64,000 nucleotides of DNA, taken from contig NW_005178432.1 of assembly GCF_000341285.1 (NCBI RefSeq), forward strand, positions 80,540 through 144,539, read 5' to 3'. The first letter of the stretch is position 1; each line of letters starts with the position of its first letter. A program made the translations under genes and the position numbers. The notes beneath the pieces are model-generated. The model worked only from the letters and a program-made list of their open reading frames with translations. It searched no databases and was not told where the DNA came from. The DNA is from Galdieria sulphuraria (lineage: Eukaryota > Rhodophyta > Bangiophyceae > Galdieriales > Galdieriaceae). This document shows, piece after piece, positions 34,263 to 45,801 of the stretch.

Positions 34263-37200
34263 AAACATCAAGAATACTCTGGTCGGCGTTTTTAGTAAAT
34301 AAGGTATTCTCTACCAGTAAGTATCTCGTACTTGTTCTCCAGTCTATTGGTATGAATAACCTGTTTCTTAATTGCACTAAATAACAAAGAAGGATCAAAC
34401 TTTTTTTCCAAAGGGTAAAATATAGGCCTGAATAAAGAACATACAATCTGATTCGCAGGTTTATTTTTTGGAGTTTTTGTAAAGATTGTGCTGTACATAG
34501 CTATCGTTTTTCTTATTGGTGTAAACGCTCCTCATCCATCATTCTTTTCAGACAATTCTTGGATTTGAATCAATCAATCTTATGTCCATCAACCAATTGA
34601 CCGGAACGAAATTGCGAACATTCTTTTTTCCAATCCAAAAGTCGTACAACTTTGGGCATAAACGAGTGGAAATGATTATGGAAATATAATTTGCCCAACA
34701 GTCTGCATCTTTCACAACAGCAGCAAGAGCAACTCTCAGAGGAGATAGGAGCACATCTGCCACTATGCCAATATTCTCGGAGACTCATAAGTACACTACT
34801 TGTTCGATAGTTTTTCATCTATTTATAATTATGGTTGGTGTTTTCATATCACTCTTTTATTTCATATGGAAAATTCAATACATTTATAGATTTTGGAACA
34901 GATCCAATTTTCTATCAAATCGATAAGATAATTTGCAAAAGTGAAATGACCCACTGTAGAGAAATCAGTTTGAATTCAACTGATTCCAAGATTATAGTTG
35001 CAGTTATGTCGAACCAAGTTGAAACTGTATTGATTGAAAGCAACTGTACAAAACTGAGATGGTAATCAACTATCAAGAAAGTGAATGGGCCAAGTCCTTG
35101 GCTTCATAGAATCAGGTCGAGAATCGTCGGATAAAAAATAGATTCTTGACTTTAAAAAAGAAATTGATTCTCTCGGTAACAAACCGTTACCTTTAGAAAC
35201 GAACGAATCTGGCAAAAAAGGAGATGCTTCGTATTTTATCGCATTATGTATGCCCAATGAGAATCTCAAGCTTGTTTACATTCTTGAAAATAGAATATAA
35301 TCTATCCTTGCCACTTTTATACTGAGCTTGGTGTGAAATAAGGATATTTGACCATTTCCATATACTTTCATATCGTTATGAGTGGGAACTTGGAAAAGTA
35401 TCCATTACATGTTATTTGCATTTATCCTCAACCTCTCCCAACTGTTTATCGCCTAGCTTAACACGCATCTTAGTTTCACAAAAATATTTGGTATCAGTCA
35501 ACCTTCCTAGTTTTGTGTTTGCAAACTATAGAGTTTTGTTAGCACCAATGTGGTTCCAATCGTTTCCATTATTGAAGCTTCGCTAAAGGCTGCTTTGACG
35601 GTATCAGACATGAATATTGGCGCAGTTAATCGCAGAAATATAGCCATACAAGGCAATTCAACTCAGTCTGAACTGTATGGTTGGCAACTTTAGAGACCAT
35701 TTTTTCTATTGCTATTTAGAACACAAAACATTAAGTTATATGTTCTTTGTAAGATTTGAATACCATAACATCTTGACAAAAATGACGAACAAGTACTTTG
35801 ATCATAACCTTGGATTGGAAATAATTCAAGTCATGCTGAGATACATGTATGGCTCTGTATATTGCCTATGGTAAAAAGTTGTCTATTAGCTTTGGTACAT
35901 TGAGCGATTGTAAACTCAAGTTAATCAAATGATACAGCTTTTACTAGGTAATGGTCCTTTGCACAGTTGAGTTGGTACTATTGTTATGATGGAAGAATTG
36001 AGTTTGACTTGTGTTGATTGTTTGCTCAGTTGATTGTATCGCTGCGTACTTATTTATCAAGTGACAAAGTATGTGAACTCATATTTGTGAAATTGATTGA
36101 TTCCAGTATACTATAAATAGAGAAAGGACTACTTTTCAAAAGGTTGATAGAACAGTGCACTTTAGACAGTTTGTTGATATGTAAATCAAAGACAAAACTG
36201 TAACCATCTAAAAGATTTGCATACAAAGTATACGATATAGATAGCAGAGGGTTAAATGTGCATTCTCAATTTGAATATTCATTGCATAGTGCTAGTAGAA
36301 TGAATTGGGTTCTTTGAACTAGATTGGGTTGTCTGTCGATTATGAGTTGGTTCGCTCATCAACTTTTCTTAGCTAAGCACTATACAACTCTCTGTTTTAT
36401 ATGTAAGGTTATCATATCCGAGACTTTGGTTCATATAGTATTGATATTTTCTCGATGCTGTATTCAACAACAACTGCTCAACGATCGTATATGGATTTGT
36501 GGGAAAAATTTACCCAAGTAGAGTTGGTAGATGAAGTATCAACTAGTATTAGTAGCGTCTCATCTATATACAGCTATAAGGACAATCTAGTTAGTTGGTA
36601 GCAATATCATCTAACATTTGGTCAATTGTGGAAACAATGGACTCAAATGAGTCATGTTTGACGAGCTATTAATACTGAATGTAATTTGTCAGTATGAAAA
36701 AACTATGCGGGCATTTGATTTGCTATTATTATGATTTTGCCAAGCAATCTTTTTCAATTGGATGGAAGTGTGCGTCCAGTTTTTTAAACGCAACTTTCAG
36801 TCAACATTTTTTAAAGGAAGTCTGCAGTCTTTTTAAAGAAGAACTTTGTAGCTTTCAAAACTGTGTGGGCATATTTTCTATTTAGGTATCGGTGCTTCAA
36901 ATACGTTGTCGGAAAGCAGTATTTACGAAGACTGAACCATCGTGAAGTCTCTGAAGAATATGATCATTATAGCAGAAGAAACTGTAGAAATTTTTGTTTA
37001 TGCTCAATGCATTGGAGCCAACGCAATCTATTCCTCACATGGGACAAGATTTTATCATTCAAGATTCTGTTGCAATATTCGGGAGTGCCTTCCTTTCTTG
37101 TTGACCAAAAAGTAACATCACTCATATTCCAAATTTTCTTTTATCATTGGCAACTAGTTGGAACACGGTTAAAATGAACCTTGTTGAGGTCTTGATCCTT

Positions 37201-40200
37201 TACAGTATTACTCGTTTATGTTTCTAGTTTTCATTGTCCAAACTGAATAGATTTTCGTCAGATTGTTTCGAAAGCGACCATGCTAACTTATTCTTTCTTG
37301 GTTTCAATGGCTTTGTCTCTCAGTTAATGATTGCACCGACAAAGCGTGAAATCAGACGAGCTTTTACTTGAGTTGCAAATCACTGTAGAAGAGTTATCGT
37401 TGCACCTTGGAACCTATCAAGAGTCAGAAATTCGTTTCTTTCACTGTTTTGTTTCAAGCATTTCATGATAAATACAGAAGATTTGGACAATTGTTCAAAC
37501 GAAACAAACTCTAGATATCCTTGAAGATAAAAAGAACGACAAATGTCTCATTTGTCCCGCTTTTATTCTTTTCACCAACTAATCAGAAATGCTACATTTG
37601 ACTTGAGATGAAAAGATGCCAACAGTCAGCAGCATACACGCTCACATTGTAGGCTATCAGGGCCGCCACCACCTGAACATGAGTCAATAACCACATAAAA
37701 AAAGTTCACGCCATGCAGTATTGTTCAAGAGCCGCACCGAATAATCCAATAAAGTGACTCCTTGAGTCTGTTTCTTTGACTCGGAAGTAGAGAAACAGGT
37801 TGAAGCTAATACGCAGAGGAGGAGGACTATGTGGGTATATATGATGAGATAACTCAAATTCACCATGCTAGTTTTAAGGTAATCTTAAGCACGCATGTAG
37901 CTGCAGTTTAGTTGTAATCGATTTTAAGAGTATTGATGTTTGCAATGTCCATTGAACAGTCGCGTGGAAAGCATTGTGGACTTGGTTGCCGGCCAACCGA
38001 TCTTATCTCTTTATATATAATATGTACAAAGAAAATGGAAGATGATGGGTCAAATGGAAAAAGGTAGCCGCAAACTTTTCGCAGTATACTTTACTGCTTA
38101 CTAGATTTGGGCCAGGTTCTTTTCCGATACATTTACTATGTGGCAGTAATAGAGATTTTTCTTGGTTTATATCTTGCAGTGCGTTTCCTAAGAGCTTCAA
38201 ACATATGATTTCTGTTGGATTCCTTTGCTATGACTACTGTCGTTTCCATCGCATTGACGGTGTCCAACGTTATATTCGTAGTAATTTTGGCAAAAATTTC
38301 AGGAGCTCGGGAATTCCTACACTCCGCTACACCTCTCAACTGGAAAACTGCTACTTTTTTATAACTTTTGTTTTTTTCAAGATAATTTTGCAGAAGAAAC
38401 TGTGAAGTATATTGCGGTGAATAAAGTACGTTTAGACAGTCTCAAAAACTGTCTAGCACAAGCAGTAGCTGTGGGTACGGGTTTCCAGAAGCAAAGCCAC
38501 AATGTGCCAGAATCGTATTCTTGGTCGGAACGAGCTTGGACTTTTTCCATTATATTGGTTCAGTTTTGGTTCTCTCTATGGAGGTTGTTTGCCATGCAGT
38601 GCAGCACTTTCATCTTCATTGGTTTTCAAATGGTATCCGCTCCAACAAATCTTCCTTGTTTTTATCAGTTTATAAAGGTTATTTGGATACCTTGCCGTTG
38701 TTATTTCTTCGTGAATGCCTCTCTCTCACATCGGAGAATCTAATTGAACCACTCTAACTAGAAGAACAGTCTTGTAGCAGATTAGCCAAAGGTTTTCTCA
38801 TCCGTTGAAATGCACCGTGAGTTGTTTTTTCAGAAGAAAGTTTCTAAGCTTTTTAATGCAAGAGTTTTGCAGAGTTTCATGAATTCTTTTGAACTTAAGA
38901 ACAATCTATTTTTGAAAGCTACTGGTGTAGATACTAAAGGATAGTGGGCTTTTTCAATTTGCCAGAATGATGGAATTTGGAGTTATCATTCTGTTTTGTG
39001 CTGTTGTGTTGTTGCACTTTGTGAATGCAAGTTTGCTAAAGGTGTCGTATATTTGTTTCTGTGAAATTAGTTTAATGGGAAGTGATGTTCCAAACTGTAA
39101 TTTTACTTGTGTAATTGGATAATATCTTAACCATTTGAGGTTTCTTTCAATGGGATTTAGTGGGCTTCAAACCTATCAATTCCACATACAGAACAGTATT
39201 CTTCAACTTTTCTATTTTGGGAGATCTTTCATTTTGCTAAAAGACCTCTTTGCAGATTTGCTCAACTACTTTTCTAAAGTATTGTTTCACGAGCCTTGTT
39301 TTCCTTCTGGACAGTCTGCGGGAAAGAGGCCTTCATTTTAGAGATCGCGTTGTTTTGTACAAAGTGCGTTCGAAAATCTTTGGTTATGTATGAGGTGGTA
39401 TAATTCTGGAGTTGTGAGAGATTACTCTTTTTTGGACCAGTAACTACTACTCTACTCAGAAGCCGCTGGTTTCTGTTGAACAAACTGCGCCGCTATTCTC
39501 GAATATATTTTCAAACGGCTAGTAATAGTTGTGCTATTCTGTTTCCTTGCAACAGACCTTGGAAAAAGATTCAAAGTCTAATAATATTGTCAGAATGACA
39601 AACTTGTATGGTCGATAGCTACTCAACTAGTGCTTCTGGTTGTAGAAAGACTACTTGGTGTTCTATTTGGAGACAGGCAGAAGTTCCAAGAATGCTACGT
39701 ATATATAGCAAGTGAATATTTTCTAAGTTTTGAAAATTTCACGAATTGAACTTGTTTCATTGGAAACAAGGAAATGCTGAAAGTTTGTAGTTTACTTGGA
39801 TGTATTCTATCGGAAGGTTAGTCAAAGGTGTTTTTATATCAAGAAATAAAAACTTCTGATATGGAAATATACACAAGGAGAACGAATTTGTGCGAAAACA
39901 GCGTTTTCTCAGCAAGAGAAGGTAAAGAGTCGAGAATATTATGACTACTGGAAGACTCTGCTCTAGTTAGCGAATACCACTTCGCAAAACTACAACTGTG
40001 AGAAGACGAGTTGGAAGAAAAAACAAGCTTTCTAACTACGTAGATGCGCTTAATAACAAGAAACTTTTAACCAGTAGCATTAAAGGGACGGTCTCCTACT
40101 TTTCGTAAAAAGGCTTGTAGTTTCAGCGTTCAACGGCGGCCGATCTCAGAAAGGTTTTGGACCAGAAGCCGTTTGAAGTTCCAAGTACAAAAAGGAGCTT

Positions 40201-40556
40201 TTGTAGGACAAGTATAGTGACTTCGAATACCTCTTACATGGTAGGAGCTCATTGCCTTTCAACGGAAGTGGTTCGAAGATGTGTGGACATAACTAAGTTT
40301 AGTTCTTTTGCTGGGGGTTGCATCTTGTGTCCCTTGTAGTCCTTTTGGTCTCAACTCCGTTGGAGCAAATATTTGCTTACCTTTCTGGAGAGTGAAGAAC
40401 CTATTCTGGTTGGGTTTTCTTAAAACTATAGGCATTTCATGCTGTGTGCGTAACTACTGGGGGTAACAAGGGCTTCTTGTTCCATGAGTACGGCCAATAC
40501 GAACTCCAAGCTGTTTCCTAATGTAACGCCGAAATCTTTCCGTTAAGATTTGAAAT

Positions 40557-41504
40557 ATGAATGATAGTTGTTGGTTATTGAAGTGGATGACTATTTATGG
40601 AGTGGTGAATATTCTGGTTCACTATTCGAACCATCATATTTCCAAGTCACAAATACAGAATGAGATATTGTTTTTACAGTCGTTCTTACCTTTACTGATA
40701 TATTATGTCTATTATTTCTTTATGTCCAACAGGAAGTCATTCTTTCCTTCTTGGAACAGAACAATAGCTTATGGTCCTGTTGCTGTATTCCATGCAGGTT
40801 CTTTATATTCCATGTTTCAGGCCTTAAAGTACTGTTCTTTTCGTACTGTTGGAGTTGGTCGTTTTATTGCTCCTATACTAACTTCTCTTTACGAAGTGTT
40901 TGTTCTACAGTCCGTTCGTTGGAGTAAGATTCAGTTCCTTTACCTTGTGGGGACTTTTATGGGTGCTGTATTGTCGTTTCGAGATGTCGAGTTTTATGGC
41001 AATATCCTTTCTATTCCGTGGATAACGACGAGTGTGGTTTGTACAGCAGGTGGAACTATCTACGCGAAGCATTTGTTGCAGTATAAAATTTGTCCGACTC
41101 AAGCGAGCTATTTGGAAAATTTGTATTGTAGTGTCTTCTTTCTTTTACAATCCTTTTGGTCGGTACCGTATGGGTGGAAACAACAGAGTTGGAAAGATTC
41201 CGTATCGTTGCCTTGGATCACCAAAGCTACCTTTTTCGTCTCTGTTTTCACTGGCTATCTTATCACTTTATCGAGGCAACATTTGCGTAAAGCACTGGGA
41301 CCAACCAAGTTTCTGGTATTTGTTGGACTGATTAGGATAAATAGCTTGTTTCTTGTTTCTAAGTTACTCTTGAAGAGTCTTTCGTGGAGCGGTTTGACTG
41401 GAGTGGGGTTGATTGTGGGTTGCAGTATCAAATACTTGATTCATCAAGATATAAAATGCAGTCCATCAGGAAATTCTAAAGATGTTGCCATTTCGTCACC
41501 ATAG
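40557..41504 (+). CDS. DMT-superfamily transporter (triose-phosphate / nucleotide-sugar type)
   Basis: Single exon, 315 residues, ATG at 40557. About nine to ten hydrophobic helices are visible. The segment PVAVFHAGSLYSMFQALKYCSFRTVGVGRFIAPILTSLYEVF (residues about 74-115) is the typical internal repeat of TPT and nucleotide-sugar transporters, and VGTFMGAVLSFRDVEF and SLPWITKATFFVSVFTGY follow. Such proteins exchange sugar nucleotides or phosphorylated sugars across Golgi, ER or plastid membranes; the substrate cannot be named. It stands isolated between two gene-poor stretches. Confidence 0.75.
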   Translation: MNDSCWLLKWMTIYGVVNILVHYSNHHISKSQIQNEILFLQSFLPLLIYYVYYFFMSNRKSFFPSWNRTIAYGPVAVFHAGSLYSMFQALKYCSFRTVGVGRFIAPILTSLYEVFVLQSVRWSKIQFLYLVGTFMGAVLSFRDVEFYGNILSIPWITTSVVCTAGGTIYAKHLLQYKICPTQASYLENLYCSVFFLLQSFWSVPYGWKQQSWKDSVSLPWITKATFFVSVFTGYLITLSRQHLRKALGPTKFLVFVGLIRINSLFLVSKLLLKSLSWSGLTGVGLIVGCSIKYLIHQDIKCSPSGNSKDVAISSP

Positions 41505-42996
41505 TGGATCTTTGAAGCTTGCAGGTAGGAGTTTGCCAGTCAGTCAAGGAACAGCTATAAGATCAGAAGTATGATAAAAGCGCAAAATACCAATTGAATC
41601 TTGAAACATTTCATAGTTTCATTCCGACATTATTTATTTCTAGACGGAAGAATTTCTATCGTTATGACCATCGATAATTCATCATGATGACGTACTTTGA
41701 AGAACTTGCAGATTGATTGAAAATTCCATCGATAACTCATCAAGAAAAAGGAATTGGCAAGAACTTGTCATGATTGATATGAAAATTACGTTAAGAAAAA
41801 AGAACAAAAGATGAAATTATATACGACAGTTATCATTGTTAGTCGAGTTACCTTAACATAAAAATAGCATATAGTGAAATTATATTCGGCATTTTGTTTG
41901 TTAGTCGAGTTTCCCTATCTTTCAAATGTTATGTTGACAACATTGTTTACAACTGTATAAAGTGTTTCCTGCAATTCAACATGTTCATTTCATTTGACTT
42001 TGCCTAGTTGTGATTGTTTTTTTGTATTTCGGTTAAGGAGTGTTTCTATAATCCTAGTAGAAGACGTATCTTCGCATCACAAGTAGTGGGATAGGAAGGC
42101 TTTGTGGAAGAAAACTGAACGGAGAAGAGCATAGTTAAGTGAGATTTCAAGTCACTCCAAGCAAGAGTTGTCGTCATATAACGCAGCGAAATACATTTGT
42201 ATGTGAATGGGTTACTTACTTGTTGAGAAATAGTCACCAAATAAATCAGAAAGAAAGACACAAACAAGCCATTGATAGTTCTCCAAAGGCTAGAACTTGT
42301 AGAGACCAGTTAACAAAGGAGCAACAGCTATTGCAAAGTACACAATGAAGGTTAAAAGAATAAGTGGCACAACAAGGCGACATAATATAGAGTCGAACTC
42401 ACTAAACAGCATCTACTGGATGATGAAAGTAAACTGATTCCAGGAAGAAGACAAAGTGACAGGCAGAACAAGCCTAGAAACTACAAATGGAACTTCCCAA
42501 GAGTACCAGTTCTTTGGGAATTTACCGATAGACTATGGTCTTTGCAAGAAGAGAACTCTCACAAAGTCAGTCATAGATATACAACAGAAAACGAGTATAT
42601 TATCGTGCATAGGGTTTATTTAGGGCTACAGTAACTCATTTAAAGTTTCCACTCACAACGAACGCTTCATCTTCTCGGATGTCAAAACGCTTCAGTACTT
42701 TCGAGCCAACTGAGTGGTTCAAAGCCAACAGTTCAAGCAGGTTGTCAGAAAACGAAAGGTTTCTTTCGCCTCAAAGTTAAGCAGAGAGTTTAGGAATACT
42801 TGGCTTTGACCGTCAAGCTCTTTTCAGGAATAACTGGTCATACAAACGACGATCTCCGTAGTTTTTTTGGGATTCCAGTTCAAAGTGGAACGAAAGAGAA
42901 GTCAGTACAGTTTAACCAACCCTTTTATAAACATATTATTTCTGTCAAGTAGAATAGCTCGACATCATAAGAAAGATATAACTTTGTACAAGTATG
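41505..42996. other. 1.5-kb stretch without a gene, with short direct repeats
   Basis: No supported ORF. Two imperfect direct repeat pairs occur: CATCGATAA(T/C)TCATCA at about 41,668 and 41,730, and GAAATTATAT followed by GTTAGTCGAGTT at about 41,812 and 41,877. The rest is low-complexity AT-rich sequence. Confidence 0.5.
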
Positions 42997-43854
42997 TCAG
43001 GACTCGCAAGTAGAAATAGTTCCTGAACGGATTGGTGGCACAACGAGACTGTGCTTTCTTTCGAGTCTAATTTCCAATTGACGAGATACTCTTTCAAATA
43101 AAACTGAAAGGCGCTCCGTTACCTTAGGATCTTCTTCCCGTGGAACGTAGTCCAGAAAAACCAATACAGCTTGAATTCGACCAAACAATGTGAAGGGCAC
43201 TCCGACAGCTGAACAAACACCAAACTTCCGTGCCAACTTTGCTCGGAGGAATATAGGATTCGTAGCAAGATGGTTAAGCCAAAGAGGTGTTTCGTTGCTG
43301 TAGACTTTTCCAGGTAAACCAGAGTTTGGAGGGAAGTGGTACTCTTGACTGGATGCTAAGAATCCTCTTATGAGTTGCAACTCACCAAGACCGTTCTCTT
43401 TCGTGGCAAACGAGTTTGCAAGCTTAAGAATGATCTCTTCTGATTTCTCACACAATTCGTCTTTCCCGATAAGCGACGTATCGGCATACCAAATTTCGGC
43501 AATCTTCCAAGCGGATAACTGTGAAACTGTTTCGCAAACTCTAGTCAACATAGGTAAAAATCGGAAATCTTGGGAAGAAAGCATTTCATTCAACCATTTC
43601 TCGAAACGTTCAATATCCGATAACAACAATCTGGTTTCTAATAGCTGCACTCGGCCTTGAAGCTTCTGTACCCGATAAATAATTTCCTGAAGAACTCGAA
43701 CTTTGGAACGAACAGGAACAATTTCTACCTCGTCACTTGACACCAGTTGAAGAAGCATCATGAGATAGTCATTTAGTTTTTTTCGACTTGCTTTCGTCGC
43801 AATGTTATGTTTCAGCCTTTTGAAGTCTGTTGAGAGCGACCTGTTTGACGACAT
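42997..43854 (-). CDS. bHLH-like protein with a GAF domain
   Basis: Single exon, 285 residues, ATG at 43854. Residues about 10-75 read as a basic helix-loop-helix: the basic part RLKHNIATKASRKKLNDYL, then a loop and a second helix KVRVLQEIIYRVQKLQGRV running into a leucine-rich coiled coil. The Glu that normally contacts E-box DNA is a Thr. Residues about 95-270 fit a GAF sensor domain: WKIAEIWYAD, then PNSGLPGKVYSNETPLWLN, KFGVCSAVGVPF and AVLVFLDYV. A GAF fold binds small ligands or mediates dimerisation. The combination suggests a ligand-responsive transcription factor, an inference. Confidence 0.65.
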   Translation of the reverse strand: MSSNRSLSTDFKRLKHNIATKASRKKLNDYLMMLLQLVSSDEVEIVPVRSKVRVLQEIIYRVQKLQGRVQLLETRLLLSDIERFEKWLNEMLSSQDFRFLPMLTRVCETVSQLSAWKIAEIWYADTSLIGKDELCEKSEEIILKLANSFATKENGLGELQLIRGFLASSQEYHFPPNSGLPGKVYSNETPLWLNHLATNPIFLRAKLARKFGVCSAVGVPFTLFGRIQAVLVFLDYVPREEDPKVTERLSVLFERVSRQLEIRLERKHSLVVPPIRSGTISTCES

Positions 43855-43925
43855 TGCTCTAACGGATCGGGAATCCTTATTAACGGAAATGTGCCATCAT
43901 TTGGATAGCTCATTATCCAAATTTC

Positions 43926-44141
43926 ATGAACAGGAAAATGGCAAGTGGTGGCTTTTCTGTTGCTTTTATTTCAGTGGAAGACGAGAATTGTGGAAGAAGT
44001 AATGAAGATACTGAAATAGACCCTGTGCAACCTCTTCTTGATTGGAACTGCGTTATTTGGTTCCCATTCTCATCTGCGAGTGCAACCAAGGAAGAGGAGG
44101 AGAAGGAGAAAGTTCACGAGGATATTGGTTTCATAGTATAA
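43926..44141 (+). CDS. Possible small protein, unknown
   Basis: A 71-codon ORF (ATG 43926) fills the space between the divergent bHLH-GAF start and the 3' end of the CLC gene. It contains WNCVIWFPFSSASATKEEEE and an acidic-basic stretch, with no recognised family. The position, 71 bp from the divergent start, fits the bidirectional layout of this genome, but length and lack of homology make it weak. It could also be leader sequence of another transcript. Confidence 0.25.
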   Translation: MNRKMASGGFSVAFISVEDENCGRSNEDTEIDPVQPLLDWNCVIWFPFSSASATKEEEEKEKVHEDIGFIV

Positions 44142-44228
44142 GAAAGGTAAGTTTTTTTCTATTTGGTTATTGTTCTCAATGAAGTCATATAGAGATATTG
44201 ATGAATGATCGGACTGGCATATGTTTGA

Positions 44229-45638
44229 CTAATAAAATAAAACATTTTTTTTCAATATATCTGAACGACTCGTTTGAGAAGGCAGGAAATGGTAATAATG
44301 AGAGGCGCAGGTCGCAACCAAGCTTGCTAAAAGCACCGCTGGAAAGGCTTCCATAGAGTTTGAAAGTTGGGCAAGCACTAATGGAGTGGCAAATACAGTT
44401 CTAGTCAGTGTTACATTGATCCCCGCTGCGCAACATAGACAAGCCGTCTCCACCGATAACTGTGGAATGGCTATAGAAAATGCTCTTCCAAAGCAGACTC
44501 CAACGAACATCACCGGAAATATAAAACCACCCCGATAACTGGAAGTTATTGCTATAGCGATACAAAGAAACTTTGCAAAGCCTAATGAAACATAATAAGC
44601 AAATGTAGGATTTGAATTATCCAAAGTGATAGAATGCTGTGAAGGGAAATAATAATTCCATTGCTGATTTTGTAGTTGAATAAGTCGCCCAATTTCCATT
44701 TCTCCCCAAAAGCTAGTTTGTGGAAACAACACTCCAATCAAGGTGTTACTTAGCGCTCCAAGTAGAGCCAAAAGAACAGGGTTGTATGTAAGGCGAGTTT
44801 CCTGGATGCTTTTTCTTAGTAACTTTACCATTTTACCCAACAGAACTGCAACAAGACTGCCGAGAAGACCAAGCAGAGCTCCATAAGCCACGGAGGAAAC
44901 AGAACAGGTTCCGAAGGGAGGAAATTGCCAAACACCGTTAAAGCTTCTCCCACTAAGACTAAGCGATATGAGAGCACTGATAGATCCTGACCAAGCTGCA
45001 TAAATCATGTGTTCAAAATATTCGTAACCATCTCGATGAAGCACCTCCAGTGCAAACAAGGAACCACCCAGAGGTGCCCCAAAGAAAACCGAAAAACCTG
45101 AAGCCATCCCACTCAAAACATATCTACGGCAACTGTCTGTATCGCGAACTTGGAACCATCGACGTGACAGAACTCCGGAGAACATTCCACACATCGTCAC
45201 TATTGGTGCTTCAGGTCCAAGGCTCATTGCTCCCACAACTGTAGCTAAGGAGCAAATTACCAAGCTCTTCAAAGGCTCTGTAGGTATGTATGCCTTTTCA
45301 TGGACACATTGGATGGTTGCGTTCAAGTCTCCTGGGTTACCAAGATATACTTGGGCACTTCCACATACAAGTCCACAAGAGAGTGAAACCAGCAAGCTCC
45401 ATACTGCTCGGAACATATTCTCATTGATATACATTCTGTTGGTTATTTTAGAAAATATAACCGTCGGAATCTTCTTCCAGAGGCTTTCAAGGAGCAGCTG
45501 TAGAATTGAATAATAAAGAAAAGTGACCAACCCGCAGAAGATTCCTATGAGAGTGCTTTTCATGATATTTATCGGAAAAGAATCCTTTTCAAAGTCTGAT
45601 ATATCATCAAGAAAAGAAGTTTTGTCTTCTTCGGACAT
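44229..45638 (-). CDS. CLC-family anion channel or transporter
   Basis: Single exon, 469 residues, about 10-12 hydrophobic helices, no C-terminal CBS domains. Family motifs: the gating-glutamate block SLGPEAPIVTM (GREGP in bacteria), SGMASGFSVFFGAPLGGSLFALEV, and RGGFIFPVMFVGVCFG. The first selectivity segment is LGNPGD, unlike the usual GSGIPE. At the internal proton-glutamate position the text reads ALEV, that is Val, as in CLC channels, rather than EE as in exchangers. It is divergent from the nitrate transporter gene, 163 bp between starts, which makes nitrate a plausible permeant ion; that is inference. Confidence 0.88.
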   Translation of the reverse strand: MSEEDKTSFLDDISDFEKDSFPINIMKSTLIGIFCGLVTFLYYSILQLLLESLWKKIPTVIFSKITNRMYINENMFRAVWSLLVSLSCGLVCGSAQVYLGNPGDLNATIQCVHEKAYIPTEPLKSLVICSLATVVGAMSLGPEAPIVTMCGMFSGVLSRRWFQVRDTDSCRRYVLSGMASGFSVFFGAPLGGSLFALEVLHRDGYEYFEHMIYAAWSGSISALISLSLSGRSFNGVWQFPPFGTCSVSSVAYGALLGLLGSLVAVLLGKMVKLLRKSIQETRLTYNPVLLALLGALSNTLIGVLFPQTSFWGEMEIGRLIQLQNQQWNYYFPSQHSITLDNSNPTFAYYVSLGFAKFLCIAIAITSSYRGGFIFPVMFVGVCFGRAFSIAIPQLSVETACLCCAAGINVTLTRTVFATPLVLAQLSNSMEAFPAVLLASLVATCASHYYHFLPSQTSRSDILKKNVLFY

Positions 45639-45801
45639 TGACTGAATAAATTAGATCCAAGTCACGTTTTTTGCTAAGTAGGCTTTTCGATCTACTATTC
45701 CTTCCGTTGGAATTCGTTTATCTCGCGCCTTCAACGGAGAAGATTGCCCATGTTGTTTTAAATCAGAGGAAAGCAATTTTTCCATTTCGAAAATAATTTC
45801 G

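Larger units (their letters stand above)
30051..40556. other. 10.5-kb gene-poor region with diverged repeats
   Basis: No ORF longer than about 115 codons occurs, and none shows a family motif, in sharp contrast to the packed genes before it. I can support only diverged repeats and tRNA-like modules (listed separately). The many stop-broken frames suggest decayed mobile or duplicated sequence, but I could not recognise a reverse transcriptase, integrase or transposase. Confidence 0.6.

Noticed and set aside
32952-40339. About twenty ORFs of 60-113 codons in the desert
   Set aside because: None shows a domain, they overlap each other in different frames, and this density is expected by chance.
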